From Oscarella lobularis (Eukaryota; Porifera; Homoscleromorpha; Homosclerophorida; Oscarellidae), in the NCBI RefSeq assembly GCF_947507565.1, contig NC_089180.1:2604001-2668000 (forward strand): a stretch of 64,000 nt of DNA. Reading direction: 5' to 3'. Each line of letters starts with the position of its first letter. The stretch's first letter is position 1. The notes beneath the pieces were generated by a model. The model saw only the letters and a list, made by a program, of their open reading frames with translations, was not told the origin of the DNA and did no database searches. Shown piece after piece: positions 32,446 through 42,164 of the stretch. Made by a program: the position numbers and the translations under genes.

Positions 32446-34020
32446 CGACGACGACGACGACGACGGCGATGACGCGGATAATGCGGTAAGTCAACTTTTG
32501 ACCGTTCTACTGTACATGACGTCTTACACTGTGCAGAAGAAAGTAGACAACCGGAAGCTAGATGAAGAAGACAGCAGAGTTGCTCACGCCAACAACGACG
32601 AAATGGCCTCACAGTCATCTTTGAAGACTGATAGCAAGAACGTTTTTCAGGTCGAGGTTCATGACTCAAAGGACAAGTTATTGAACAGTTTTCTTCTATT
32701 GGTGAGAAAATGTATTTGGAGATACTTAGGTAAATATGGTCCTCTTAGGCAAAGAAAAATCGGAAACCACCTATTGAACCGGATTGGTCGGAATTCCTCT
32801 CTATTCCTAGTATCTCTTTGCCCCATGGCGATCGATCGGAGCACGTGGTAAATGAACACTAAAAGCTAGTGTGCAATAAAAAAAATATGTCTTTATTCAT
32901 GTTAGGTTGATTTTCAAGATGAGGAAGTGTTAAAATACGGAGACAGAGATGGCGGTCCTTTCAGCAGCACTTGTTTGGACGCAGCAGGATACTTGGTCAC
33001 GTCTGAACCTAAAGTGTCACATATCAAAGTCAACCGGAAGTTGGAAGAAGACCGTGAACGACATGCGGCACGGCTTTCTCGGGTCAAGGAAAAGCCAACG
33101 GCATCCCAGCAGCCACATAAGACAAAAATGACCACGTGCAATTGCACAAATCGGTGTACAAGAAAGAACTCTTGTCCGTGTCGCATTGCCAACGTCCTAT
33201 GCAACGAATTGTGTCACCCCACTCGCGGCTGCGCCAATGCCAAGGAAAACAGTTACGAAACAAAAATTGAAATCACTGAAGAAAACAAGTTAAGCCAGAA
33301 AAAGGTGCTTCTTCCCTGTGACAAAGAGGACGTTCTAACGGGCAAGTGGCTAAACGACAGGGTAATCCACAGTGCCCAGACGTTGCTAGCAAAGCAGTTT
33401 CCGTTCATCCAGGGCTTGCAAGATCCGTTGAAGAAAGATCTTGGCGGCTTTGATATGATGAGCCAGCAGTTTGTTCAGGTCATGCACGTGATGGGAAATC
33501 ACTGGATCACTGTCTCGAATCTGGCTTCTACAATGGCAAACGAAGTGTGCATTTACGATAGCCTTTACAGCAGCCCTTCAAAGGAGTGCCGACACCACGT
33601 CGCGTCTATGCTTCCACTAAAAAATTTTGATTACGTGACGATAAAAATGATGCCGGTGATGCGTCAAAGGGGCGGCGACGACTGCGGTCTTTTTGCGATT
33701 GCCTTTGCGACGGATTTGTGCAATGGAAACGACCCAGCAGAAATAGACTATCAACAGAGTGACATGAGAAAACACCTCGTGCAGTGCCTGAAGAATGGCA
33801 CCATTCTTCCATTTTCAAGGAAAGAAAATTCAAATCGTAGGCTGGCCGGATAAGGGAAGTAAATGTCAGCTTGCATTGCGTTTGCCACCTGCCAAATGAT
33901 GGTCGCCTCATGGTTTGTTGTGATAACTGTTTACGCTGGTTTCACGCAAGATGCGTAAGGATGAATGCTGCAACGGCCAAAAGGAAGAAAAGTTGGCGCT
34001 GCTCGGAGTGCCATAAGTGA
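30810..34020 (+). CDS. Ginger-like transposon gene: integrase, Cys-rich motif, Ulp1 protease, PHD finger
   Basis: Eight exons splice with 47-60-nt introns: about 30,810-30,997; 31,045-31,206; 31,258-31,284; 31,332-31,550; 31,608-31,739; 31,793-32,701; 32,749-32,847; 32,906 onward. Encoded in order are: an H2C2 finger (H...CETC), an integrase core with IGIDFIGP, SDNGTE and LVERYN (D, D, E; last spacing 35), a GPY/F-like tail (WPFEIVRCLGKGMYEL), a run of about 30 Asp, a Cys-rich motif (CNCTNRCTRKNSCPCR, 33,129-33,176), and a C48/Ulp1 protease with His (33,500), Asp (33,557), Gln and Cys (33,683) of the active site. The frame stops at 33,853. A PHD finger (CDNCLRWFHARCVRM, to 34,020) follows in another frame. 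The exon 1-2 joint is out of phase by one base, so the start is uncertain. Ginger transposons are DNA elements with Gypsy-related integrases, some with protease and PHD modules. Confidence 0.75.
32377..32472 (+). repeat. GAC triplet repeat coding poly-Asp
   Basis: About 30 nearly pure GAC/GAT/GGC codons within exon 6 of the Ginger-like gene produce an acidic tract between the integrase and the Cys-rich region. Such repeats change length easily. Confidence 0.9.
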
Positions 34021-34251
34021 CATGGGTTTTTTGGCGGGTTTTTCCCCTGCTCACGTTCTCTCTTTTGTTGATTCCCGCTGGTACACTACTGTTCATGTTA
34101 TAATTTGTGCACAAATGGTTATTATGCCTACTGATAAAAAATGTCTAGAGCGCGCTAAGCACACGCTATTCCTCCTCGAAAAGGTAGAAGACATCATTGT
34201 TCGCAAACTGAAAGGACAGCAAACGCATGTAGGCAAGGTAATCCGTAAGTC

Positions 34252-36210
34252 GAGCGTGAAAGACTGGCGCTGGTTTGGGCCGTGAAACACTTCCGTGTCT
34301 ATTTGTGGTCGCGACAATTCACTTTGGTAACCGACCACTGTCCCTTGAAATGGCTGAAGACTTTGAGAGATCCTACGGGGCGAATTGGACGTTGGCTTTT
34401 GCTGTTGGAAGAATACCCCTATACGATTGAACACCGGCCGGGACGAAAGAACGGCAACGCGGATGGTCTTTCCCGCGCTCCATTTGATGGCGATCCGTCA
34501 CAACCGGCGGCAGATGATGGTTCTTCTCGTGCCGATGCTATTTTAGACATGATGGTCGCACCTAGAGGGGAAGAAAAAGGAAGTGAGAGCAGCAATAACG
34601 GAAGTAGAATTGCGGAGAACGTAAGCGCTGTCGGAGTCACGCCGACGTGGAATTTGGAAGAACTGGCGCAGAAGCAGAGAGAAGATGAAGTAACGGGCGA
34701 AGTGTTACGAAATTTCCCGGGAGAAAGGCCGCCTTGCGCAGGAAAATGGGCAAGAGATGAAAAATTGAGTCAGTGTCGTTTGGCTTGGAATTCGTTCGTC
34801 ATCGAGAACGACGTACTATACAGGCAAATTCAGTTGAGAATTGGCTTGAAAGTGGAGACGAAGAAGGTACCCGTTGTGCCGGCCAAACTGGTTAACGACG
34901 TGCTTAGGCAGTTACACGACTTGCACGGTCATATGGGAACGACGCGAACGCGCGATCTGGTGAAGGAACGATTCTGGTGGCCGGAATGTTCGTCTGAAAT
35001 CGTCGAATACGTGCAGAAATGTCCGACCTGTGAGAAAAGAAGAGAGCCGATAGGAAACGTTCGTGCAAGAATGGAATCAATACCGGTTGGTCGACCGCTG
35101 GAGATGTGGGGTATGGATTACGTCAGAAAATTGACGGAAACTGGCAATGGAAACAAATATCTTCTCGTGATAACCGATTACTTTACGAAATGGGCCGAAG
35201 CATTCGCAGTTCCTGATCAGACCGCCGCGACGACAGCTCGAGTCCTGTTCGACAACGTGTTCACGCGCTTTGGACCCCCGTCAGTGTTGCATTCGGACCA
35301 AGGGTCGAATTTCGCATCAAAGGTGATGAAAAGCTTGTATACGTTGATGGGAATTGAGAAAACGAGGACGACGCCCTATCACCCCCAGTGCGATGGTTTG
35401 GTCGAACGACTAAACAAGACGCTGATCGATATGCTCTCCAAAGTTATCGATGAGAACCACAAAGATTGGGACGCGAAGCTGCCAGCTGTCTTGTGGGCTT
35501 ACCGAACCACCAGACACTCAACGACAGGTGAAAAGCCGTTGTACAGGAGAGAACCGCGTTTACCTGCGTCGGTGATATACGAAACTGATTGGGAAAGTGC
35601 TACTACGACGATGGACTACGGGGAAGGGTTGAAACGTCAGCTTGCGTCACTTGAAGACGTCGCGGAGCTGAGGATCGCCAAAGCACAGGAGGATCAAAAG
35701 AAGGCATACGATGCGAGAATTTCGAAAACCCCGGATTACAACGAAGGTGAATTAGTTTGGGTACGAAGCACGAAGATTCGCAAAGGCACGAGCAAGAAGC
35801 TTGCATTGAAATATGAGGGTCCGTACGAGATCGTCGAGAAGATGAACGAGATGAATGTTAAAGTCAAGAAAGTCGGAGGAGGTCCTCTGAAGAGAATACA
35901 CGTGAATCGAATTAAGAAGTGTTATTTTTGGCCGACGCCAACCGAATCCCAGAGGTCCAAACAGGAATCTGCGATTCGTAGTCGTGAGGCGAATGTGAGC
36001 GAAGCGAGTTCGCTGTTGAGAAGCGCGGTACCCGAGGATGAATTTACCCCGGTGTATCCGCTGATTGGAGAAGATGGTGAGGAAGGAGATGTGAGAAACC
36101 CCAGAGAAGCCGTTCGTAATGAAGAAGACGAAGGTGAAGTTGATGGGGTTGAAGAGCGAGGTGAAGGTGAGTTGGCCGTGGGAGGTGCCGAAGTAGAGCC
36201 GCGGAAATAG
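34252..36210 (+). pseudogene. pol: Gypsy-1 Pol, 3' half (RNase H end, integrase)
   Basis: The frame resumes as ERERLALVWAVKHFRVYLWS, DHCPLKWLKTL and NGNADGLSRAPF (RNase H and connection). The integrase has an HHCC finger (H...H then CPTCEKR), a core with WGMDYVRKL, SDQGSNF (Asp 35,296) and GLVERLNKTL (Glu 35,404; 35 residues apart), and a GPY-type C-terminal domain (LALKYEGPYEIVEKMNEM, KRIHVNRIKKCYF). A long acidic tail ends at TAG 36,208-36,210. This half shows no stop or shift, in contrast to the 5' half. 36,211-36,455 is the 3' untranslated part. Confidence 0.85.
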
Positions 36211-36536
36211 GGCTAGCCGTAGGGCGCCCTAAGAGGGTCAAACGAGCACCCGTCCGCTATGGCTTCGAGGAAGAGGTTGATGTGGATGGAGTCGTTGAGG
36301 ATGCCAGTGATGATGAGTGGGACTTGTGAGTTTCTGTTAGAGTTTTGAGTTGTGAGTTGTATGAGGTGCAGAGTTGTGTAGTCAGGCCTGAAAGTAGTTT
36401 GTTTTTCTGTTCTGTTCTCTTTTGATTGTTGTGTGTTAGTGTGTAGCTAGGAACTTGCAGGGGAGGAGTGTGGGAAATTGTCGTCCGGGACTGCAGCCCG
36501 TGACGATAATGGCCCCTCCCTTGAAAGTTATCTATA

Positions 36537-37152
36537 CTACTAAGAGCACAAGTGCAAATTTCTAAACGCTACTTCGACCGCACGAAGCGCTTTTGCACCG
36601 CGTCGCCGCACGAGCACAATTTTCGAGGTCCGGCGGAGTGGTAACGCCGGTCGCTTTGTCGCGGCGCCCCGATCGGGGGATCGCGGTTGTCGCGGAGTGC
36701 GGATCGGGGAGTTGCTGGTGCGGCTCCTGCGCGCCTTTTTTTGGGTCGAACTCGCGTTCGCTTTTCGCGTGTGCGTTTGGCGCGTAGACCGCTCGCTTTC
36801 GCTCGCGATAGTCGTTTGCGCGAGATTCGCGAGCGATCTGTGGCGTACTAAGAGCACAAGTGCAAATTTCTAAACGCTACTTCGACCGCACGAAGCGCTT
36901 TTGCACCGCGTCGCCGCACGAGCACAATTTTCGAGGTCCGGCGGAGTGGTAACGCCGGTCGCTTTGTCGCGGCGCCCCGATCGGGGGATCGCGGTTGTCG
37001 CGGAGTGCGGATCGGGGAGTTGCTGGTGCGGCTCCTGCGCGCCTTTTTTTGGGTCGAACTCGCGTTCGCTTTTCGCGTGTGCGTTTGGCGCGTAGACCGC
37101 TCGCTTTCGCTCGCGATAGTCGTTTGCGCGAGATTCGCGAGCGATCTGTGGC
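36537..37152 (+). repeat. 308-bp tandem duplication at the Helitron 5' end
   Basis: 36,537-36,844 and 36,845-37,152 are essentially identical: both start tactaagagcacaagtgc and end gcgagcgatctgtggcg. The first copy begins 6 bp inside the element. Identical small frames in the two copies have no family match. Confidence 0.9.
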
Positions 37153-37394
37153 GTAATTAGATTTCGCTCGCAGAGGGTGTAGCCGGTTTACGCCCTCTTT
37201 TGCTTTCGCCTTTCCGCGCAACTGACCGTCGATTAGACAGTTACCATTTGCGAAGATGTATTTTCTCATTCGGTTTTTCGCGCAAAGGACGCTGTCGAGG
37301 ACGTTTTCACGCCGTTTTGCGCGTTTTGCGGTTCGAGGGCCGCAGGGGCAACTTCCGGGACGCGTCATCGGGGAAGACCATTGGTCAAATGACG

Positions 37395-37857
37395 ATCACA
37401 TGATTGCTGCCGAAGGATATCCGCTAATTTATGAATCCGACTGCCTCGGGCGAGTCTACACCGTTCATCCGAACGACACCGAATGCTACCACTTACGCCT
37501 TCTTCTCCACACTGTCCGAGGTCCGACCAGCTTCGAAGCATTGCGCACCTTCAATGAATCGCCCTTGGCCAGCACCAAGGACAACACGTCTTCATTTTTC
37601 GCATACCTCTCATTCCCACTGACACCACAATACCCTTTAGACGACTGCAATTTCCTATTAGACTATCCTTTGCCATGACAATCAACAAAGCTCAAGGTCA
37701 AACTTTAGACATCGTAGGACTATCACTCCTAACTCACTGCTTTTCCCACGGACAATTCTATGTCGCCTGTTCCCGTGTCCATTCTCCTCACAATCTTTAC
37801 GTCCTAACTCACGACAACAAAACAAAGAATATTGTATACCACGAAATCTTTCACTGA
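37395..37857 (+). pseudogene. Helitron helicase remnants, internally deleted
   Basis: 37,440-37,560 codes LGRVYTVHPNDTECYHLRLL and RGPTSFEALRT, the pre-helicase linker also seen at 7.2 kb. After a deletion and a shift, the C-terminal helicase end appears: VFIFRIPLIP, FRRLQFPIRLSF, MTINKAQGQTLDIVGL, FSHGQFYVACSRV and a short tail to 37,857. The Rep domain and the ATPase motifs in between are gone, so the element depends on proteins made elsewhere. Confidence 0.85.
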
Positions 37858-38299
37858 ATTCCTCCGACCTCTGTCACATTACAACTTATACGTCACCAGA
37901 AATACCCGGCGTAGCCGGGTATTAGACAGCTAGTAATAGTCTGTACCCGTGTGATCAGTTAGTTCAGTGAGTTCAGTTAGTGTTGTCCGGTGTAGTGTAG
38001 CGTCGAGTGAGTGTGTGCGACCGACTAAGAATAAAACGACTGAGCGCTCATCCGAATCGCCAGCCCAGCAAGATTTCGCGACAATTAGCACGCTCCTTTT
38101 TGTGTAGCGCTTGTCTTATTTCGTATCGTTCGATCGAATGGCTTCGATTATCTTCTCTAGATTGCTCATATTTGAACGTTGCGATCGTATTCGGGGTCGG
38201 CGAATGTTTGGTGTACGTGATTGATCGATGCATGGATTTTTGCTATTTAATTAACTAGGGAACATACGGGCCCTGCCTTTCATCCCTTGCTTCAGTAGA

Positions 38300-39120
38300 T
38301 CGCTCACGTGATCGGAGAGTTGCCTATTCCCCTCTTATTAATTCTATGCCTAGAGTGTCTCTCCAAATTCCGAAGCACCGGACAGCGAAGAAAGGCCCAC
38401 TCGTTCGTGCGGCGCGCGTGTGAGGAGTGAGCACATACAGGGTACATCCGTAACACACCTCGCATCGGCAGGGCGGACAAACCCATGCGCATGCTCGCGG
38501 CTAGTGAGGTAACAATAGTCAATCAGTACGCTTCACACTTCGCCGAGACGTCGTCTCCTGACCTCGACATTGGGGGCGATGTTGCTGCTGATGGAATGAC
38601 TCCGTCCGCGCTTGGTGCAGCAGTCGAAAAGAAGGTCCGTCATAAATCTCTCGTGCGGGCCATCTTCTCACTAGTAAGGGACTGGCCCCGCCTTATGACG
38701 ACACTTTCCACAAACTTGAGCAAAAACATCCGTCCGCTCCACGTCCGACATTACCCCACATTCCTGATGATGTCGCTCCGATTCAAGCGTCATTTAACAC
38801 GCTTCGTCAAGTGCTTCGCGACAGTCCTCGTGGATGAGGGGGAGGATGTGTGGGTTGGCGTTTCGAACACCTCCGGTTGCAACTCGGCAATCACGAGCCT
38901 GCCGGAGTGCAAATATCACTTCCTAATTAGCGAAAGGCTCAGCCAAGACGTGCTAGAGAACTACTTCGGAACGGTGCGAATGAAATGAGGAAGAAACACG
39001 AATCCTTCAGGCAAACAAATGATAGACCTCGCAGCATCCGTTCGATGCCAGGGATCGTTTGCCCTTGGCTATAGGGAGATAACGCCAATCCGCGAAAAAG
39101 GTGTCTGTTTCCGGACAACA
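38300..39120 (+). pseudogene. P-element transposase C-terminal fragment
   Basis: The frame 38,485-38,988 ends KYHFLISERLSQDVLENYFG, the conserved C-terminal P-element box. After a stop (TGA at 38,986) it continues in frame with GRNTNPSGKQMIDLAASVRC and QGSFALGYREI. Earlier parts of the frame read unlike the family and may be frame-shifted. It is a different copy from the P element at 25.7-28.1 kb and lies head to head with the core fragment at 39.2 kb. Confidence 0.6.
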
Positions 39121-39191
39121 TTCAAGCACAAAAAAAACAGACATACCGGTAACTCCTCTGCCTAAACTTCGAAAACAATTGACGTCGACAT

Positions 39192-39560
39192 TTACAGCGC
39201 CACCAAGTGTTCAGAAGTTTTATCATAGACGAGGTCCTCTCGGATCTTCATCTCGTCTAATGATAGAACGATTTGCCTTTTGAACTTCGTAAGTGTTTCG
39301 ATCTTTGCCTCGGTCATCAGCTGCCTGTTGGTGGCCGAGTTGAATCCAGAGAGGGACGGGAAGACGTGAATGTAGTCCCGCAGAGTACGTTCGCTTGGCA
39401 TTGTCATAAAGCCGGCAGATCGAATGGCGTGGTACGCTGCGGACGACAGCATGAGCAGGTAGAGAGCCCACTTTATCATCATCGGATGCCATCGCATCGC
39501 TTTCGCGCCTTTCGTTGTGGCTGCTTTTCGTTGCTACTCCCAAAACATAACTAGCCGCCC
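39192..39560 (-). pseudogene. P-element transposase core fragment
   Basis: The minus strand codes MRWHPMMIKWALYLLMLSSA, then GFMTMPSERTLRDYIHVF and IVLSLDEMKIREDLVYDKTS with the first catalytic Asp. A shifted frame upstream (to about 39,597) adds the preceding residues. It is truncated on both sides. Confidence 0.75.
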
Positions 39561-39607
39561 CTTTACGTAATCCGCAGTCTGAGAGTACACTCCGCACTCG
39601 AAGGGTT

Positions 39608-39943
39608 TTTTACTTTAGAAGGTTTACCACCCTGCGGGAGACAGGTAAAGCTAATGCCAGAGGATAGCTACTTGCCAGAACTCCATTCCATTGCAGAGAT
39701 AAAGCCGCCACCAAATTGCTTTACATTGATTGCAGAAGCGTCATACGAAGTTTTTCGAAAGACGAAATGACATCTGCTATCTTTTTGATTATTAATCAAA
39801 ACTTTTTGCGCTGTCTAAGCACAGCTGAGGATTAATGATTGCAGCTGTTGGACCGATCTCGCAACGGATGCCTCTAAAATGCGCTTCAGCAACGTCTTCG
39901 CGTCTTCGCGAAGAATTTCAAGCGCGAAACATCTCGATCAGCA
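39608..39943 (-). repeat. Dispersed repeat, right copy (inverted partner of 9,943-10,275)
   Basis: It is the reverse complement of the left copy with few substitutions and reaches from ctttagaaggtttaccaccc to cgcgaaacatctcgatca. It inserts between two P-element fragments here. Confidence 0.75.
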
Positions 39944-39979
39944 TTGCCCGCACCTCCAGATGACGTCTTTAAACTCAAC

Positions 39980-40370
39980 ACCTATTTGCACAAAATTAGG
40001 CCGAGATTGCATTTGTCCGCAGATGTATCTCACAAACGTACTTGTGCAGCAAGATCCACTCACATGCGAGAATACGACGTAAGTTCCACGTGCTCAAGTT
40101 TCGACTTTGGGAGCACGGACAGTCCGCTTCTGTAGCAATGCGGCAACGATCGTTTAAATCGCGTTTGTGCTTCCATGTCACAAATATTCGTCTTAATCAG
40201 CCAGAATGTACTTTGGGTTCCGCGAGGACTTACAATCATCGATCGACGCGAGCTGCCTGCGTACGAGTGCGACAGGCAGTTTCGAGTTGTTTTTATCAAA
40301 TGAGGGACGTCCGAGAAGAAGAATAGTGGTCTCGGCGGATGACTGTATCGATTGAGGGCCTTGTACACAA
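39980..40370 (-). pseudogene. P-element transposase middle fragment
   Basis: The minus-strand frame reads PLFFFSDVPHLIKTTRNCLS, which matches FFADVPHLINTTRNC of the other copy. A diverged stretch follows, then LSVLPKSKLEHVELTSYSRM and, past a stop, VDLAAQ. It probably belongs to the same damaged element as the core at 39.2 kb, separated by the inserted repeat. Confidence 0.7.
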
Positions 40371-40692
40371 CTCCCTCATTTTTCATGGGACGAATGCTGC
40401 CTTAAAAAACGACGATTGCTAGCAGCACCATTCGAAGTCACGGCGATAACGATGAAACCGCATATTTCAAGTTGTCGAATCGCCTCCCATATTATCGCGT
40501 GCAGAGCAATATAGTGAACACCTAGGAAAACAAGGAAGGTGTCGTCAGTGCAAAAGTAATTTCCATTTTACCTGCCGTTGGGAAGTGGGCGTAAGGAAAT
40601 TTAAAAGACGTCACCAGCCCACGAACTGTCAAACCGAGCACGTGCGTCGCAACTAGAATCTTTCCTTCCCGGAACCCAGCCTCGAAATTCGC

Positions 40693-40947
40693 CTACGTGT
40701 TGTTGAATTCGCCAAGATGGACAAGCCCAACAACTTCCCCCAAATGTTTGTCGAAGACGATATCCTCTCTAACTTTCATCTCGTCGACAAGGAGAACGAC
40801 GTGCCTCTGGGCCTCTGAGATTGATTCGAGCTCCATGTTAGCAATTTGATCGGGGCTAACGCCCCAAGTTCTTCTATGAAAGATCACTGACCTAAAGAAA
40901 TTAGTTATAATAAAGCGACAGTCAATGAAATAGAAATTCTTCTTCAC
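40693..40947 (-). pseudogene. P-element core fragment, further copy
   Basis: MELESISEAQRHVVLLVDEM, then KVREDIVFDKHLGEVVGL: the first catalytic Asp region of a P-element transposase, from a copy distinct from those at 26.7 and 39.2 kb (VDEMKVREDIVFD against LDEMKIREDLVYD). It is cut on both sides. 40,390-40,690 holds nothing recognisable. Confidence 0.65.
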
Positions 40948-40959
40948 CGGCGGAAAGCG

Positions 40960-41580
40960 TGCAGTTTTTCTTCGTAATCGGTGGGGACAAACTGGGAAGT
41001 GTTGGTCCCAACTTGTGTGGGTCTACGCCAACTTGTTTCTTCCAACGAGATGGCCATTGTGGACTCGCAGCAAAATGAGATAATTCCAAGCCTCCGGCAA
41101 CTTCTTTCGCAAATTCTCGAAGATCTTTGTCGGAAACGAAAAAACCTTCTGAACGCTGGTTCTCTAGGTACGAGAAAACTCTGCTATCAAGATCCTGTGA
41201 CGCTACAGCGGCCCGGGATAAATTTTCGCTTCTTTTTTGAGGTGCCGTGGTTCAACTTCATGAGATCCTCGTATTTTGAATTCCACTCACGAATTTGCTT
41301 CGGATCGACTTCGAACTCTCTTGCTGTCTTCGAAATGTTCCTCCTAATTGCCGAGCATTTGAATGCAACGTCGTAATATGCATGCCGCTTAGCTATTTGT
41401 ACGTGCGCGACTGATGCAATGCAGGTGCGCAACCGATGTAATGTCCCGTGTTTGGGTGGGCGTTTACACGGAGTGTAACTTACCCTGTACACTATTTTGG
41501 GCCTAAAAGGGGGGGGGGGGGGGGGGGGGGGGGGTTGCTTGCTCGGGTGTGGGCGTTTACTCGGTAGTTCACGGTATGCG
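40960..41580 (-). pseudogene. Pogo/jerky-like element 4: 5' end and DNA-binding domains
   Basis: From the right: an ACCGTGAACTACCGAG-type end (about 41,578), a G26/C26 run, then a helix-turn-helix (AYYDVAFKCSAIRRNISKTA, REFEVDPKQIREWN, 41,250-41,400) and, after a shift, the CENP-B-type region LDSRVFSYLENQRSEGFFVS, DKDLREFAKEVAGG, ASPQWPSRWKKQ (about 41,000-41,170). The DDE domain is missing, because sequence of a P-element core starts at 40.9 kb. It is a truncated transposase. Confidence 0.6.
41509..41534 (+). repeat. Run of 26 G
   Basis: An uninterrupted poly-G tract inside the 5' region of the pogo-like fragment. Such tracts form G-quadruplexes and are prone to length errors both in cells and in sequencing. 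Confidence 0.95.
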
Positions 41581-41605
41581 CTTATACGCATGCGGAGCAT
41601 GCGCA

Positions 41606-41677
41606 ATGGAAGACGGCGAATGTAACTTCGAATTCGCCAGCGTTATACGAGGACATCATGTTTACAAAGTTATTTGG
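41606..41677 (+). pseudogene. HIRAN-family gene fragment (first 24 codons)
   Basis: ATG 41,606 starts [20 protein letters not shown], then KVIW. The same opening, [17 protein letters not shown], begins the HIRAN gene at 58.4 kb. After 24 codons the sequence switches to a DDE_Tnp_4 transposase, so this copy was cut by that element. Confidence 0.6.
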
Positions 41678-41679
41678 AA

Positions 41680-42031
41680 AGTAGTTGTCTTCTTCATAAC
41701 CTACTGCCGGGAGATACGATTCTAGCAGACAGAGGCTTTGATATTCAAAATTCTGTTGGATTGCATTGTGCAATAGTAACGACTCCAGCATGGACAAGGG
41801 GAAAGAGTCAGCTCAATGAAGTCGCTAGAGCAGACTAAAAGAATAGCAAATGTACGATTTCACGTGGAACGTCTGATAGGATTACTACGGCAGACATTAC
41901 AGATATTGAGCGCGACGCAGCCGATCGATGCAATAATGTCAAAGGACCAGAGTCCAACGACTCTTGACAAGATGGTTTGCGTTTGCTGCTGTCTAATGAA
42001 CATGTGCAATTCTGTCGTCCCTTTTGACTAA
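41680..42031 (+). pseudogene. DDE_Tnp_4 transposase C-terminal fragment, second copy
   Basis: [20 protein letters not shown] (second catalytic Asp) and [15 protein letters not shown] precede a one-base shift at about 41,812. The other frame continues RIANVRFHVERLIGLLRQTL (third residue, Glu) and ends DKMVCVCCCLMNMCNSVV (42,031). It aligns with 14,640-14,980 but is clearly diverged, so it is another family member. Confidence 0.75.
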
Positions 42032-42164
42032 CGTCTGTTACCTAAATTTAATGCAGCACTCGCGAAATATACGATACTGTAGTAATAACGATACGCGTCT
42101 TAACATTTTCTTTTCCGACTTTTTTGGCACTCAGGGCAATGCCAGCTCTTTCTTGGCATGCTTT

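Larger units (their letters stand above)
13846..34251. mobile_element. 20.4-kb block of nested elements inside Gypsy-1
   Basis: The RNase H coding sequence breaks off after DEYSSS (about 13,845) and resumes as ERERLALVWAVKHFR (about 34,252). Up to about 15 codons of RNase H seem to be lost at the joint. The block contains an ISL2EU-like element, three pogo-like transposases, a P element with a convergent gene, and a Ginger-like gene. I found no matching terminal repeats at the two ends, so I infer stepwise nesting rather than one giant element, though the latter is not excluded. Confidence 0.7.
36531..37933 (+). mobile_element. Non-autonomous Helitron, precise ends
   Basis: Comparison with the uninterrupted 5' LTR fixes both ends. 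The element starts TCTATACTACTAAGAG and ends with hairpin TACCCGGCGTAGCCGGGTA, then ttagacagCTAG, inserted between A and T without a duplication. These are the defining Helitron termini (5' TC, 3' hairpin plus CTRR, A/T target). Inside are a 308-bp tandem duplication and two remnants of the Helitron protein, so it is an internal deletion derivative of a full-length element. Confidence 0.95.
10536..38083 (+). mobile_element. Ty3/Gypsy element 1, split by nested insertions
   Basis: Components in order are: 5' LTR, primer-binding site, gag, zinc knuckles, protease, reverse transcriptase and the start of RNase H (to about 13,845). A 20.4-kb foreign block follows, then the rest of RNase H and the integrase (34,252-36,210), a purine tract (aggggaggag, 36,459-36,468) and the 3' LTR, itself split by a Helitron. 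Removing the block and the Helitron leaves a normal element of about 5.7 kb. Frameshifts inside gag-pol show that it is inactive. Confidence 0.85.
36469..38083 (+). repeat. Gypsy-1 3' LTR, interrupted by a Helitron
   Basis: 36,469-36,530 plus 37,934-38,083 together match the 5' LTR (10,536-10,742) and end GATTTCGCGACA. The purine tract at 36,459-36,468 precedes it and ATTA follows (38,084-38,087). The interruption lies between gaaagtta and taatagtctg. Confidence 0.85.

Noticed and set aside
32243..32669. Minus-strand frames with poly-Val and poly-Arg tracts
   Set aside because: They are antisense shadows of the GAC repeat in the Ginger-like gene.
13846..34251. A single Maverick/Polinton-type giant element
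   Set aside because: No DNA polymerase B, capsid or packaging ATPase was seen, and no terminal inverted repeats were found; the integrase and protease belong to a Ginger-like gene.
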